Shown: positions 1 through 8,181 of the stretch, one piece after another
Layout: each line of letters opens with the position of its first letter
Numbering within the stretch: the first letter of the stretch is position 1
DNA from: Hungatella hathewayi
GTDB lineage: Bacteria > Bacillota > Clostridia > Lachnospirales > Lachnospiraceae
Direction: 5' to 3'
Length of the DNA stretch: 64,000 nucleotides
Assembly (NCBI GenBank): GCA_025149285.1
Contig: CP102274.1
Coordinates: forward strand, 5,916,001-5,980,000
Notes under the pieces: generated by a model
The model's database searches: none
What the model was told of the DNA's origin: nothing
The model's input: the letters and a program-made list of their open reading frames with translations, nothing else
Program-made: the position numbers and the translations under genes

Positions 1-502
1 CTCCATACACACTGTCCTCAGGATGAATCATAATCCCGCCGAATTCTCCCGCCGAGCCATCGTTTCCGGTATAGATCTGCTTATTCATGACAATCGCTCC
101 GCCAACTCCGGTTCCATAGGTGATGCATAGAAAATCTTTAAATGCCCTTCCCGCTCCGAACTGGCCTTCTCCGATGGCTGCCGCGTTAACATCATTCTCC
201 ACAGCGGCAGGCACATGGAACTCTCTCTCCATAATCTCCCGAACCTTCATCCCGGTATATCCGGGAATGTTTTCATTTGCATAACGGATGCATCCTTCTG
301 CGGAATTTACCTGTCCGGCGGTGCTGATTCCAATGGCTTCAAAATCATCGTACTGACGGAGTATCTCCACTGAGCGCTCCATTACATACCGTCCCCCATT
401 TTTTGCATTGGTGGCATGCTCCTTCACTCCCACCATGTCCTGTCCATTCCAGATTCCAGACTTGATGGAGGTTCCTCCGATATCCAGTGCCGCAATCCTC
501 AT
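1..502 (-). CDS. ROK-family sugar kinase (NanK-like), 3' end beyond window
   Basis: About 167 N-terminal codons are visible; the gene runs off the left edge. The start ATG (500-502) is preceded by AGGAGGAG. The protein opens with MRIAALDIGGTSIKSG, the phosphate-1 ATP-binding motif of ROK kinases, and later shows ISTAGQV, ENDVNAAAIGE and TYGTGVGGAIV, which are sugar-binding and phosphate-2 segments. The zinc-binding CXCGXXGC motif would lie beyond the visible part. It sits 77 bp downstream of nanE on the same strand, so N-acetylmannosamine is the likely substrate (giving ManNAc-6-P). That substrate is inferred from context; ROK kinases also act on glucose, fructose and GlcNAc. Confidence 0.85.
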   Translation of the reverse strand, partial: MRIAALDIGGTSIKSGIWNGQDMVGVKEHATNAKNGGRYVMERSVEILRQYDDFEAIGISTAGQVNSAEGCIRYANENIPGYTGMKVREIMEREFHVPAAVENDVNAAAIGEGQFGAGRAFKDFLCITYGTGVGGAIVMNKQIYTGNDGSAGEFGGIMIHPEDSVYG

Positions 503-579
503 AACAATCTCCTCCTGATAGAAAAAGGACAAAGAAACTAACTTTTCTGGCCTCTTTGTCCGTCTTACACACCTATTCT

Positions 580-1263
580 TTACTGTATTGCCGCTACAAA
601 ATGTCTTGTAATATCTCTCGGCCTCGTGATTGCGGTACCTACAACTGCAGCCAGTACTCCGGTGTCGAGAGCCGCCTTTAACTGCTCCGGCGACCAGATC
701 CCGCCCTCCGCGATCACCGGCTTGCCGCAGGTCTCGACAAGGCGCTTCATCAGATCAAAATCAGGGAGAACTGCTCCCTTCGTATACTCCGTGTAGCCGT
801 TCATCGTCGTTCCGACCAGATCGAGTCCGATCTGTGCGGCATGAAGGCCTTCCTCATAACAGGAACAGTCCGCCATAAAGATCTGATCCGGGTATTTGGC
901 GCGTACTTCCGCGAAGAACTCGTCCATAGTCTTCCCATCCGGCCTGATACGGTCGGTACAGTCTGTCGCAATAATATCTACTCCACACTCGACAAGTGCG
1001 TCCACCTCTTTCATGGTAGGCGTAATATAGACGTCACAGTCTCCATAAACTTTTTTAATAATTCCAATTACCGGAAGATCCACTGTCTTTTTAATTTCCA
1101 CAATATCTGCCACGGTGTTGGCCCTGATGCCAACTGCGCCGCCCTCTTTCGCCGCGTATGCCATTCTGGACATAATGTAGGAGCTGTGCAGCGGTTCCTC
1201 CTCTAATGCCTGACAGGATACGATCAGACCACCTCTGATTCGTTCCAGTACTGAATAATCCAT
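580..1263 (-). CDS. nanE: N-acetylmannosamine-6-phosphate 2-epimerase
   Basis: Converts ManNAc-6-P to GlcNAc-6-P in cytoplasmic sialic-acid catabolism. The 227 residues match the family length. The TIM-barrel protein shows GGLIVSCQAL near the N terminus, a Lys pair at residues 70-71 (IGIIKK) and Glu186 in VIAEGGIW. These fit the catalytic Lys and Glu known in NanE. The phosphate-binding end is VVGTAITRP. The ATG at 1263 follows an AAGAGGGGG ribosome site. It is transcribed with the downstream ROK kinase and diverges from nanA, so the region between them carries two back-to-back promoters. Confidence 0.95.
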   Translation of the reverse strand: MDYSVLERIRGGLIVSCQALEEEPLHSSYIMSRMAYAAKEGGAVGIRANTVADIVEIKKTVDLPVIGIIKKVYGDCDVYITPTMKEVDALVECGVDIIATDCTDRIRPDGKTMDEFFAEVRAKYPDQIFMADCSCYEEGLHAAQIGLDLVGTTMNGYTEYTKGAVLPDFDLMKRLVETCGKPVIAEGGIWSPEQLKAALDTGVLAAVVGTAITRPRDITRHFVAAIQ

Positions 1264-1317
1264 ATTAGATACCCCCTCTTATATTTTTTACTGATTTTGG
1301 GATTTTTAACTGTTTTA

Positions 1318-1346
1318 ATCATAGCACGTATAAAAAATATTTTCAA
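1318..1346 (-). promoter_or_regulatory. Sigma-A-type promoter for nanE-ROK operon
   Basis: On the minus strand TTGAAA (1341-1346) and TATGAT (1318-1323) are separated by exactly 17 bp. They lie about 55 bp before the nanE start in an AT-rich stretch. Confidence 0.65.
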
Positions 1347-1381
1347 TACAAACATTAAATAAAAAAAAGTTTTTATTTTTA

Positions 1382-1410
1382 TTGATTTCTGCCAGTAATG
1401 ATGATATGAT
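1382..1410 (+). promoter_or_regulatory. Sigma-A-type promoter for nanA
   Basis: TTGATT (1382-1387) and TATGAT (1405-1410) with a 17-bp spacer, about 50 bp ahead of the nanA start. It lies back to back with the nanE promoter, so one regulator could control both. No operator was identified with certainty. Confidence 0.55.
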
Positions 1411-1462
1411 ACACACAGATACTGTTGAATTATTATAATAATTGAAAAGGCAGGTATGTATT

Positions 1463-2380
1463 ATGTCAAAGTATGACATCAACAAATTCAAACACGTTAC
1501 TGTTGCCCTCAACACACCTTTTGATAAGAATGGTGATGTTGATTTGGAAGCGACTAAAGCCGTTGTTAACTATTTCTGCAGCAAGGGTATCAAGCAGATG
1601 TATGTCTGCGGCAGTACCGGCGAAGGCTTCCTTCTCGATTCGGAAGAAAGAAAGGCTGTGACGGAAACTGTTGTAAAGGAAGCGGCAGGACGCATGAATA
1701 TCATCGTCCATGTAGGCTGTCCTGATACGAGACATTCCGCCGAACTCGCAAAGCATGCAGAGGCCGCAGGCGCCGACGCTACTTCTGCAGTTCCCTGTGT
1801 ATATTACCACATGAGCGAGGAAAGTGTATACCAGCACTGGACAAAAATTACCGAGGCTGCCGATCTTCCTTTCTTCATTTATAACATCCCGCAGCTGACC
1901 GGATTCAATCTGTCCATGGGGCTGTTCGGACGCATGCTGGAGAACGAGCGTGTGGCCGGAGTGAAATGCTCCTCCGATCCGGCACAGGATATCCTGCGCT
2001 TTAAGCTGGCCGGAGGCAGGGATTTCATCGTATTTAACGGACCGGACGAGCAGTTCATCGCCGGACGTCTGATGGGAGCCGACGCCGGGATCGGAGGTAC
2101 ATACGGAGCCATGCCGGAATTATACTTAAAGATGGATGAACTGGTTAACCGCGGCGAATGGGAAAAGGCCAGAGAGGTTCAGAATCTCGTTACCCCGCTC
2201 ATTTACCGCCTCTGTTCCTTCCCGTCCATGCATGGTGCAGTAAAAGGTATCATCTCCCTCGACGGCTGCCCGATGGGCGATCCCAGACTTCCATTCCTTC
2301 CGGTTGCCCTGGATGATCCGAAGCTGGTGGAACTCTACCGGGATATCAGAAAAGCAGTTGAGGATACAAAAGATTTATAA
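1463..2380 (+). CDS. nanA: N-acetylneuraminate lyase
   Basis: Aldol cleavage of sialic acid to ManNAc and pyruvate. The 305-residue DHDPS-superfamily barrel has GSTGEG at residues 50-55, the carboxylate-binding loop. Tyr140 lies in FFIYNIPQLTG, and Lys168 in GVKCSSD is the expected Schiff-base lysine. I chose ATG 1463 because it follows AAGG-rich sequence and begins the conserved part; an in-frame TTG at 1442 would add seven residues. DHDPS paralogues share this fold, but the adjacent nanE and ROK kinase make NanA the best assignment. It is followed by a hairpin and then an SGNH hydrolase. Confidence 0.93.
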   Translation: MSKYDINKFKHVTVALNTPFDKNGDVDLEATKAVVNYFCSKGIKQMYVCGSTGEGFLLDSEERKAVTETVVKEAAGRMNIIVHVGCPDTRHSAELAKHAEAAGADATSAVPCVYYHMSEESVYQHWTKITEAADLPFFIYNIPQLTGFNLSMGLFGRMLENERVAGVKCSSDPAQDILRFKLAGGRDFIVFNGPDEQFIAGRLMGADAGIGGTYGAMPELYLKMDELVNRGEWEKAREVQNLVTPLIYRLCSFPSMHGAVKGIISLDGCPMGDPRLPFLPVALDDPKLVELYRDIRKAVEDTKDL

Positions 2381-2399
2381 AAGACTTAAAAAACAGTCT

Positions 2400-2440
2400 G
2401 AGAGGATGTACCTGCTTGCAGGCTGCATCCTCTCTTTTAT
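2400..2440 (+). terminator. Intrinsic terminator or attenuator between nanA and the SGNH gene
   Basis: GAGAGGATG (2400-2408) pairs with CATCCTCTC (2426-2434), with an inner CCTGC/GCAGG pairing, followed by TTTTATTTT. The U-run ends just ahead of the ribosome site of the next gene, so the SGNH gene would need read-through. Confidence 0.7.
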
Positions 2441-2454
2441 TTTAGGAGGATATC

Positions 2455-3093
2455 ATGAAAAAACACATTGTATGCTATGGAGATTCCAATACCCACGGTT
2501 ACTGTGCCGCAGATGACGGCCGTTTTAATGAGAATGAGCGCTGGCCGCGGCTTCTTGAAAAGAAGCTGGGAGACGATTATCTCGTATTCGAGGAAGGATT
2601 ATCCGGCCGCACCACCTGCTTTGACGATCCGATCCACGAGGGACTTTCCGGACTGGATTATATTTATCCATGCCTTATGAGCCATGAACCCGTAGATTTA
2701 CTGATCATCATGCTGGGAACCAACGATACCAAGGAACGATTCGGCGCATCTGCCGCCTGTATTGCACTGGGCCTCAAACGTCTGATTGCAAAGGCCATCT
2801 CTACGACAGACTGCTGGCGTGATAAACGGCCCAATATTCTGGTGGTGGTTCCAAAAAATATCGAGAAAGAGTATGAAACTACGGCTGTAGGCGCCACCAT
2901 GGGACGTGGCTGCGCAGAAAAATCAGAAGGTCTTTCCAGTGAATACAAAAAGATCGCAGAGCTTATGGGCTGTTACTTCTTTGACGCCAACACTGTCGTG
3001 AAAGAAAACAATAAAATCGATTATATGCACTTGACAAAAGAAGGGCATGAGGCGCTGGCCTCGGCTCTGGCCAGTCTGGTGAGAAAATATTAA
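2455..3093 (+). CDS. SGNH/GDSL-family hydrolase (acyl esterase)
   Basis: A 212-residue cytoplasmic esterase with no signal peptide. The block-I motif YGDSNTHGY has the nucleophile Ser11. GTND (88-91) supplies the block-III Asn, and DYMH near the C terminus supplies Asp189 and His192 of the triad. The ATG follows AGGAGGATATC. The position 74 bp after nanA suggests deacylation of a sugar, for example an O-acetylated sialic acid, but the substrate is an inference. Similar proteins act on many esters, and none of the residues seen fixes the specificity. Confidence 0.85.
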   Translation: MKKHIVCYGDSNTHGYCAADDGRFNENERWPRLLEKKLGDDYLVFEEGLSGRTTCFDDPIHEGLSGLDYIYPCLMSHEPVDLLIIMLGTNDTKERFGASAACIALGLKRLIAKAISTTDCWRDKRPNILVVVPKNIEKEYETTAVGATMGRGCAEKSEGLSSEYKKIAELMGCYFFDANTVVKENNKIDYMHLTKEGHEALASALASLVRKY

Positions 3094-3135
3094 GGGAATT
3101 TTCACATATTTTTCCACTCCTTTGCCTGGGGATTA

Positions 3136-3144
3136 TGGTATACT
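3136..3144 (+). promoter_or_regulatory. Extended -10 promoter for subtilase gene
   Basis: TGGTATACT (TGn plus TATACT) lies about 100 bp before the subtilase start. No good -35 is visible 17 bp upstream, which is common for extended -10 promoters. Confidence 0.4.
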
Positions 3145-3242
3145 AAAGAAAAATGTTCCCGGGGTGTGTTTGAACGCAGCTTCCACTCAGCTGTGCGGGA
3201 ATGAATTTTCAAGCAGGCCCTGGCATAAGGAGAATCATCAGA

Positions 3243-4565
3243 ATGAAGAAAAGAATGTGTGCAGTCAGTCTTTCTTTCGCCCTTGCTATCACCGCATATG
3301 CCGTGAACCCATGGATTCCAGCTTCCGGTTCCATGTCCGGTTCGGCCAGTGATGTGACGGCTTCCGGGAAGACGGCACAGGAAGATATGCTGTCCATCAG
3401 CCAGAGCGGCCAGCCCCTGCAGGCCTTTGCGCTGGGTCCGGGAGTTGTAAACTTATCCCCGGCAGATCAGTTTTCCACCTATCAGTGGGGACTTAAAAAT
3501 GACGGTGAATTTCAGCTCGTTGAGATAAAAGCGAAATTTCAGGCCGCTGACAATATTTACTCCCGCGGCAAAGGCGGTTTCGGTCTTCCCGGGCTGGGCC
3601 CCGGAGACTTTGAGTCGACGGTTACCGATGCAGTTACCGGCGTCGATATTAACATTCGTCCCGCCTGGGACCTCTATGACCAGTCCGAAAATAAGCGTTC
3701 CGTCGTCGTTGCCATCATTGACACAGGGATCGATTATAATCATCAGGAATTCTCCAATGCCATGTGGACGAACCCCGGTGAAATCCCCGGTGACGGAATC
3801 GACAATGACGGAAACGGTTACGTGGATGATATTCACGGCTGGAACTTTTATTCCGGCAACAGCCAGATATTTGTTGGAGAGGAAGACAGCCACGGCACTC
3901 ACGCCGCCGGTACCATCGCTGCGGTCCGGGGCTCCTATGGAATCGCCGGCATCACGGATAACAGTTACGTAAAGATCATGTCGCTGAAGGCCTTGGGCGG
4001 CAGTGACGGAACCGGTTCCCCGGACTCCGTAATCGAGGCGATCCACTATGCGGAAGCCAATGGCGCCTCCATCTGCAACCTGAGTATGGGAACCTCTTCT
4101 TATAACGAAGCGCTGGCCCAGACCATGCAGAATTCGAAGATGCTGTTCATCGTCGCCTGCGGCAACGGCGGTTTCGCCGGGAAGGGATACGACACCGATC
4201 TCTATCCCGTTTATCCCGCATCGTTTCCATTTGACAACGTCATTTCCGTTGCCAACTTACTGTTTGACGGGAACTTAAGCCGTGACTCCAATTATGGCGC
4301 CGCCAGCGTGGATATTGCAGCTCCCGGAACCTATATCGTCAGCACGCTGCCCGGCAATGATTACGGTTTCATGAGCGGCACCTCCATGGCGGCCCCCATG
4401 GTAACCGGAGTCGCCGCGATGCTCTATTCTTACCGCCCCGAGCTTTCTCTTCAGGATGTGAAAAATATTCTGCTGAATTCCAGCCGGAAATCAGACCAGT
4501 TAAGCGGAAAGATGGTAAGCGGCGGAATACTTGATGCGTATGCCGCACTGAGTTATCAGCAGTAA
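3243..4565 (+). CDS. Secreted S8 subtilisin-like serine peptidase
   Basis: From ATG 3243 (AAGGAG about ten bases upstream) the protein is 440 residues. An in-frame ATG at 3201 would add 14 residues ahead of the signal peptide and lacks a good ribosome site. The N terminus is a Sec signal (KKRM, then a hydrophobic stretch to about residue 25). The S8 triad is clear: Asp160 in AIIDTGIDY, His217 in DSHGTHAAG and Ser381 in SGTSMAAP, with the oxyanion Asn308 in ACGNGG. A DNDGNGYVDD loop near residue 190 looks like a calcium site. There is a pro-region of roughly 100 residues and no LPXTG or membrane anchor, so it is probably released extracellularly. It is a single-gene unit ending in a strong terminator. 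Confidence 0.93.
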   Translation: MKKRMCAVSLSFALAITAYAVNPWIPASGSMSGSASDVTASGKTAQEDMLSISQSGQPLQAFALGPGVVNLSPADQFSTYQWGLKNDGEFQLVEIKAKFQAADNIYSRGKGGFGLPGLGPGDFESTVTDAVTGVDINIRPAWDLYDQSENKRSVVVAIIDTGIDYNHQEFSNAMWTNPGEIPGDGIDNDGNGYVDDIHGWNFYSGNSQIFVGEEDSHGTHAAGTIAAVRGSYGIAGITDNSYVKIMSLKALGGSDGTGSPDSVIEAIHYAEANGASICNLSMGTSSYNEALAQTMQNSKMLFIVACGNGGFAGKGYDTDLYPVYPASFPFDNVISVANLLFDGNLSRDSNYGAASVDIAAPGTYIVSTLPGNDYGFMSGTSMAAPMVTGVAAMLYSYRPELSLQDVKNILLNSSRKSDQLSGKMVSGGILDAYAALSYQQ

Positions 4566-4597
4566 CAGAAGATTGGATCAGGCTCCTGGGAGCCGTA

Positions 4598-4639
4598 AAA
4601 AGGACGTACCTGTCGAAGATTAAACAGGTACGTCCTTTC
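4598..4639. terminator. Bidirectional terminator shared by convergent genes
   Basis: AAAGGACGTACCTG (4599-4612) and CAGGTACGTCCTTT (4625-4638) form a perfect 14-bp stem with a 12-base loop. The right arm lies inside the last codons and stop of the leftward GNAT gene, so one hairpin serves both convergent genes and codes for part of one. Confidence 0.85.
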
Positions 4640-5186
4640 TCTCACTCAGACGCATATACAGCAGCGGATAAGGATTTCCCTGTTCATCCGTATCCGTCCT
4701 TTTGTAACAGGTAAACCCCATATGTTCATAGAAGCCTTTCGCCCGCGGGTTTTGTTCATTTACACACAGTTCCCGTATTCCAAGCTTCTCAATCCCATAG
4801 GCAAGAAGCCGCCCGCCCAGCCCCTTTCCCCGTTCCTCCGGTTCTATAAACAGCATTTCAAGCCGCCCGCCATCCGCCCCCATAAAGGCGGCCGGCTCAT
4901 TCTCTGCATTGACAGCAATGATCAGTACAGGGACCTTAAGAAGCGCCTCCGGAACATACGCTTCTATTTTTCTGATCTCCTGATCATTGAGAAAAAGATG
5001 GGTCTCCTTTACAGAGCGCCGCCAGATTCCGGTCAGACAGGCAATCAGTTCACTGCTTCTTTTTTCCAGTATGACAAAATTATACGGATCATCTCTTTTC
5101 TGGCTATTTTTCTTTCCATTCTTTCCCTGCATCTCTCTCTTCTTCCCTGTTCTCTCTTCTATCATATTCGGTTTCCCCCATTTCAT
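4620..5186 (-). CDS. GNAT-family N-acetyltransferase
   Basis: A 188-residue protein with the acetyl-CoA pyrophosphate loop RGKGLGG, preceded by LEMLFIEPEE (beta-4) and followed by NPRAKGFYEHMGF (helix 4/beta-7). This is the YjaB/PA4866-type GNAT layout. The first about 30 residues are Lys-rich and probably disordered. An in-frame ATG seven codons on, after GGGGGAAA, could be the true start. The target amine is not predictable. The gene is monocistronic and convergent with the subtilase; its last codons are embedded in the shared terminator. Confidence 0.85.
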   Translation of the reverse strand: MKWGKPNMIEERTGKKREMQGKNGKKNSQKRDDPYNFVILEKRSSELIACLTGIWRRSVKETHLFLNDQEIRKIEAYVPEALLKVPVLIIAVNAENEPAAFMGADGGRLEMLFIEPEERGKGLGGRLLAYGIEKLGIRELCVNEQNPRAKGFYEHMGFTCYKRTDTDEQGNPYPLLYMRLSERKDVPV

Positions 5187-5366
5187 CAGGCCGTTTCCTG
5201 AACTATCCAGTCAGGCCTCCGGTCTTACTATAAAAATAAACGTGACCGGCCGACACATACGTTTTGTGTCATACAATCACGTTCATTTTCTATAAAGGGC
5301 ATGGAGTCCGGCTGTCACAGGAGATCCACGTCTCCGGTGAAGTTTCAGACTCCTCCCGCCCGTTCT

Positions 5367-7073
5367 CTACTGTTCCATGGCTCTCCATCTGAAATTCGGA
5401 ATGATATCGGACCATTTGTTAATGCCTACAATTGGTTTTGCAAAATCTGTGGCTTCCAGCGTATATTTTTTCTTGTCAATATCCCGGAATACCTGCCATA
5501 TCTTACGGCGTCTTGTGGCCACAATGGTATCACCCTTGTTCATATCGCATTCCCACAGGCCGAAAGCCAGCCCGCTCCGCACCTCCAGCGGTGCATCTAC
5601 CTGACGGCTTAAAATATAAGCGTCGATGTAGGGATTACTGTCCACCAGATAATAAGAATAGGCAAATGCTGCCGCCTGAATCTGTGGAATGTCTCCTCTT
5701 GTCGGACTCTTGGCCGTAAAGCCTTCTTCCGTAAGGATAATATGGCGTACATCTCCGGTCGGTGAGCGGAATGCAGACTGTGCCATGTAATCCGTCAAAA
5801 CATTTAAGTTGGCAAAGTTGATGACAGGGGAATTAAAATCACTGGTAATCCATCCGGTCTGAGCATCATCCCAGAACTCCGGTTCTGTCATCGGCGCCGG
5901 ATATGGATGGTAAGACAGTCCCCAGTCCATCTGGCCCTGAACCGCCGCGATGGAATTAAACGTATCTACAATATTCTTTCCGCCATACTTTAACTTATTG
6001 TCAATCTCATTGTTCCAGTTGTAATCCAAAGAGAAATACACCCTGTCATTGGCGCTGACGCTCTTGATTGCCGTATAGAACACGCGGAACGCATCCTGAT
6101 ACGCCTGAACGTAGCTGTTCAAATCCCATGCGCCGGTATAGTTCCACTGTTGGTTATTGATCTCATTGCCGATAATCCAGTTGGATATCTTGCCCTGATC
6201 CGGATTGGAACCGTCATAGCGCTCTGCAAGGAAGGAGGCAATCGCCTTTGTCTGCTCGAAACCGGCCTCTGTCGCTGCATTAAACAGATAATAAAATGCA
6301 TTGGAGGACTTTTTGGTACCGGGATAGATCAGGTCCGGTGTAGCATCATTCCAGCCATTTAAAATAATAGCCGTAACCGTCATGCCTTTCCCGGAAAGTG
6401 CGCTTATGGTCCTGTCGTAATCCTCGATGACACGCTTATCAAAGTGATACGTCTTCCCATCGTACTGGTAATCAATTCCCTGTCCCAGAATCTGATGGAA
6501 CGCAATGTTGGTACCTACGTGCTTGACACCCAGTTCAAACGCATCCGCAAGCATATTAAGTTCGATATTAAGCCCTTTTTTCGTCAGCGGATCATTAAAT
6601 TCAGCCGTGTTGGACGCTACCGCCTCGGGATTTGTTATATAATGCGGCTCGCTGACTTCGATATATTTTGTTCCATCCCAGACCGCTGCCACGAACCGGC
6701 TGTATAACCGGTCATCCGCAGTTCCCTTGTTAAGCGGAAACTGATAGGTAACTTCTGTTCCGAACGCCGCAGCTCCCGCATAATCGAGGCGTCCCTCTAA
6801 ATCCTTCTGATACGGCTTCTGCTCCACCAGATAGAGAACTCCATCCGTACCGGTCATGTCTCCGCTGCTGGTGACCTTTACCGTCACACTCTTCTTATCG
6901 GGATTGATCAGGCAGGAGGTGATTGACGACTCCACCTTTGGCCCCTGTGTCTCAGCTTCCGCTGCGTCCGCAGTTTCCTCCGTACTGGCAAATGAAGCAA
7001 ACACACCGGTAAAACACAAGAGCACTGTAATCAGTATGCCTGCCGCTCCTTTTCGTATCAACTTACTATCCAT
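5367..7073 (-). CDS. Secreted DUF5722 protein, probable glycoside-hydrolase-like barrel
   Basis: A 568-residue protein with a Sec signal peptide (KLIRKG then a hydrophobic run to about residue 30). An N-terminal beta-sandwich region (about 45-150) has the look of a carbohydrate-binding or Ig-like domain. The rest (about 165-560) resembles the DUF5722 family, recalled from general knowledge. Two acidic sites fit clan GH-A barrels: Asn303-Glu304 in IIGNEIN (acid/base position) and Glu449/Glu450 in ILTEEGF (nucleophile position). The sequence WGLSYHPYPAP between them also fits such a barrel. The start ATG follows GGAGGGAACAGGA. No anchor motif is seen. The activity is inference; substrate unknown. 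Confidence 0.75.
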   Translation of the reverse strand: MDSKLIRKGAAGILITVLLCFTGVFASFASTEETADAAEAETQGPKVESSITSCLINPDKKSVTVKVTSSGDMTGTDGVLYLVEQKPYQKDLEGRLDYAGAAAFGTEVTYQFPLNKGTADDRLYSRFVAAVWDGTKYIEVSEPHYITNPEAVASNTAEFNDPLTKKGLNIELNMLADAFELGVKHVGTNIAFHQILGQGIDYQYDGKTYHFDKRVIEDYDRTISALSGKGMTVTAIILNGWNDATPDLIYPGTKKSSNAFYYLFNAATEAGFEQTKAIASFLAERYDGSNPDQGKISNWIIGNEINNQQWNYTGAWDLNSYVQAYQDAFRVFYTAIKSVSANDRVYFSLDYNWNNEIDNKLKYGGKNIVDTFNSIAAVQGQMDWGLSYHPYPAPMTEPEFWDDAQTGWITSDFNSPVINFANLNVLTDYMAQSAFRSPTGDVRHIILTEEGFTAKSPTRGDIPQIQAAAFAYSYYLVDSNPYIDAYILSRQVDAPLEVRSGLAFGLWECDMNKGDTIVATRRRKIWQVFRDIDKKKYTLEATDFAKPIVGINKWSDIIPNFRWRAMEQ

Positions 7074-7197
7074 TCCTGTTCCCTCCGTGATGTCTGACTA
7101 TATGTACCCTACCATGATACCCAATTGCCCCGCCATTTGCAATAACGTTTTTATTACGGAATTCTAAATTTACTTACAATATTGGTACAGACATGCT

Positions 7198-8004
7198 CTA
7201 GTAAACGACGAAGCTGTGTGCTGTGACAACCTCCATCCAGTGTTCGGTTTTCAGGCAGTTCGTAAAACGGTCCACACGCTCCATGCCCGGGTAAAAGGAC
7301 ATCTGGTAAGCCTTTTTCCAGTCTTTGTACGTTACTTCATAAATAAATTCGTCAGGAAGTGCGACTGCCGGTATTAGGGATCCCTTTAAGTTTTCCACAG
7401 CGGTTCCGGCCGCTTCCCGGAGACGCCTGTCCACTACGGACTGCGGGACACAGAACGTAGCGCCGCCTGTGCCGTGTTTTATTCCGGCAGCAGCGATATG
7501 TGGTGCCAGTTCTCTGGCATCCCGGCACACAGCTTCGTCGCCGGACAGAAACAAAACGGGAATCCCCAGTGAATAAGCCGTGCAGGTGTTTAGCATAAAT
7601 TCACTCATGTAACGGCCGTTTAGACGGATGTACTGGCTGTTTCCCGTAGACGTATGGCTGACTGCAAATTCCGGACTGCCGGCGGCCGCATGGTATCCAA
7701 GGAAAAAGACTCCGTCAAAGGTTTCGTCAAGTCCGAACATCATGTTGTATGGATGACCACTCTTTCCTCGGATCAGCGTAACGTACTCCGGCATCGCAAG
7801 AGGGTTTATATTGGAGGCATCTCCGTGGCCGTCTTTTACTACAATGGTGTCTGCTCCGGCGGCATGGGCCGCCTCACATACTAACACGACTTCTCTTGTC
7901 ATTTCTTCCGCGTATCTTTGATATACAGCTTCATTTTTGTGTGTTTCTTCGGTAAAGCTTAGACCGGCACAGCCTTCGATGTCGGCACTGATAAATAGTT
8001 TCAT
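7198..8004 (-). CDS. M55-family D-aminopeptidase (DppA-like)
   Basis: A zinc peptidase releasing N-terminal D-amino acids, probably acting on peptidoglycan-derived D-Ala peptides in the cytoplasm. I start at ATG 8004, which follows AAAGGAGG and opens with KLFISADIEGCAG, the DxE metal motif. An in-frame upstream start would add 18 residues of non-conserved sequence. Further metal-ligand regions are VKDGHGDASN, LGYHAAAG and the Glu in MSEFMLN. The 268 residues match DppA. It is not in a dpp transport operon here. It follows the tuf terminator and has a strongly folded leader, so it may depend on read-through from tuf. Confidence 0.9.
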   Translation of the reverse strand: MKLFISADIEGCAGLSFTEETHKNEAVYQRYAEEMTREVVLVCEAAHAAGADTIVVKDGHGDASNINPLAMPEYVTLIRGKSGHPYNMMFGLDETFDGVFFLGYHAAAGSPEFAVSHTSTGNSQYIRLNGRYMSEFMLNTCTAYSLGIPVLFLSGDEAVCRDARELAPHIAAAGIKHGTGGATFCVPQSVVDRRLREAAGTAVENLKGSLIPAVALPDEFIYEVTYKDWKKAYQMSFYPGMERVDRFTNCLKTEHWMEVVTAHSFVVY

Positions 8005-8044
8005 AGGTATTCCTCCTTTGGCCTCCCGCCAGTCCGCAGTGCAT

Positions 8045-8091
8045 CTTCTTGTCCGCAAAGTCGGCGGACAAGAAGCTTCGGGCTTTCGCCC
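8045..8091 (-). promoter_or_regulatory. Structured leader ahead of the M55 gene
   Basis: On the minus strand the leader contains GGGC-GAAA-GCCC (8080-8091), a GNRA-capped hairpin. A 12-bp perfect hairpin CTTCTTGTCCGC / GCGGACAAGAAG (8045-8056 and 8064-8075, 7-base loop) follows immediately. Both lie between the tuf terminator and the M55 ribosome site. No known riboswitch was recognised. Confidence 0.4.
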
Positions 8092-8097
8092 TATAAA

Positions 8098-8160
8098 AAT
8101 AAATGCAAAAACACCCGGCGAAGAGCGAGCTCTCCTCCGGGTGTTTCCGCATTTATTTTT
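8098..8160 (-). terminator. tuf terminator
   Basis: On the minus strand AACACCCGG pairs with CCGGGTGTT (8110-8118 and 8137-8145), extended by AAATGC-type pairing at the base (AAATAAATGC / GCATTTATTTTT) and followed by a U-rich tract. It also works as a hairpin in the other direction. Confidence 0.75.
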
Positions 8161-8181
8161 GCACTGCTCATTGCTTACGCA

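Noticed and set aside
345..572. Minus-strand open frame of 75 residues at the left edge
   Set aside because: It is out of frame with the ROK kinase and overlaps its start; the kinase motifs decide the frame.
3453..4046. Minus-strand open frame inside the subtilase
   Set aside because: The subtilase triad is clear on the plus strand; the antisense frame has no family pattern.
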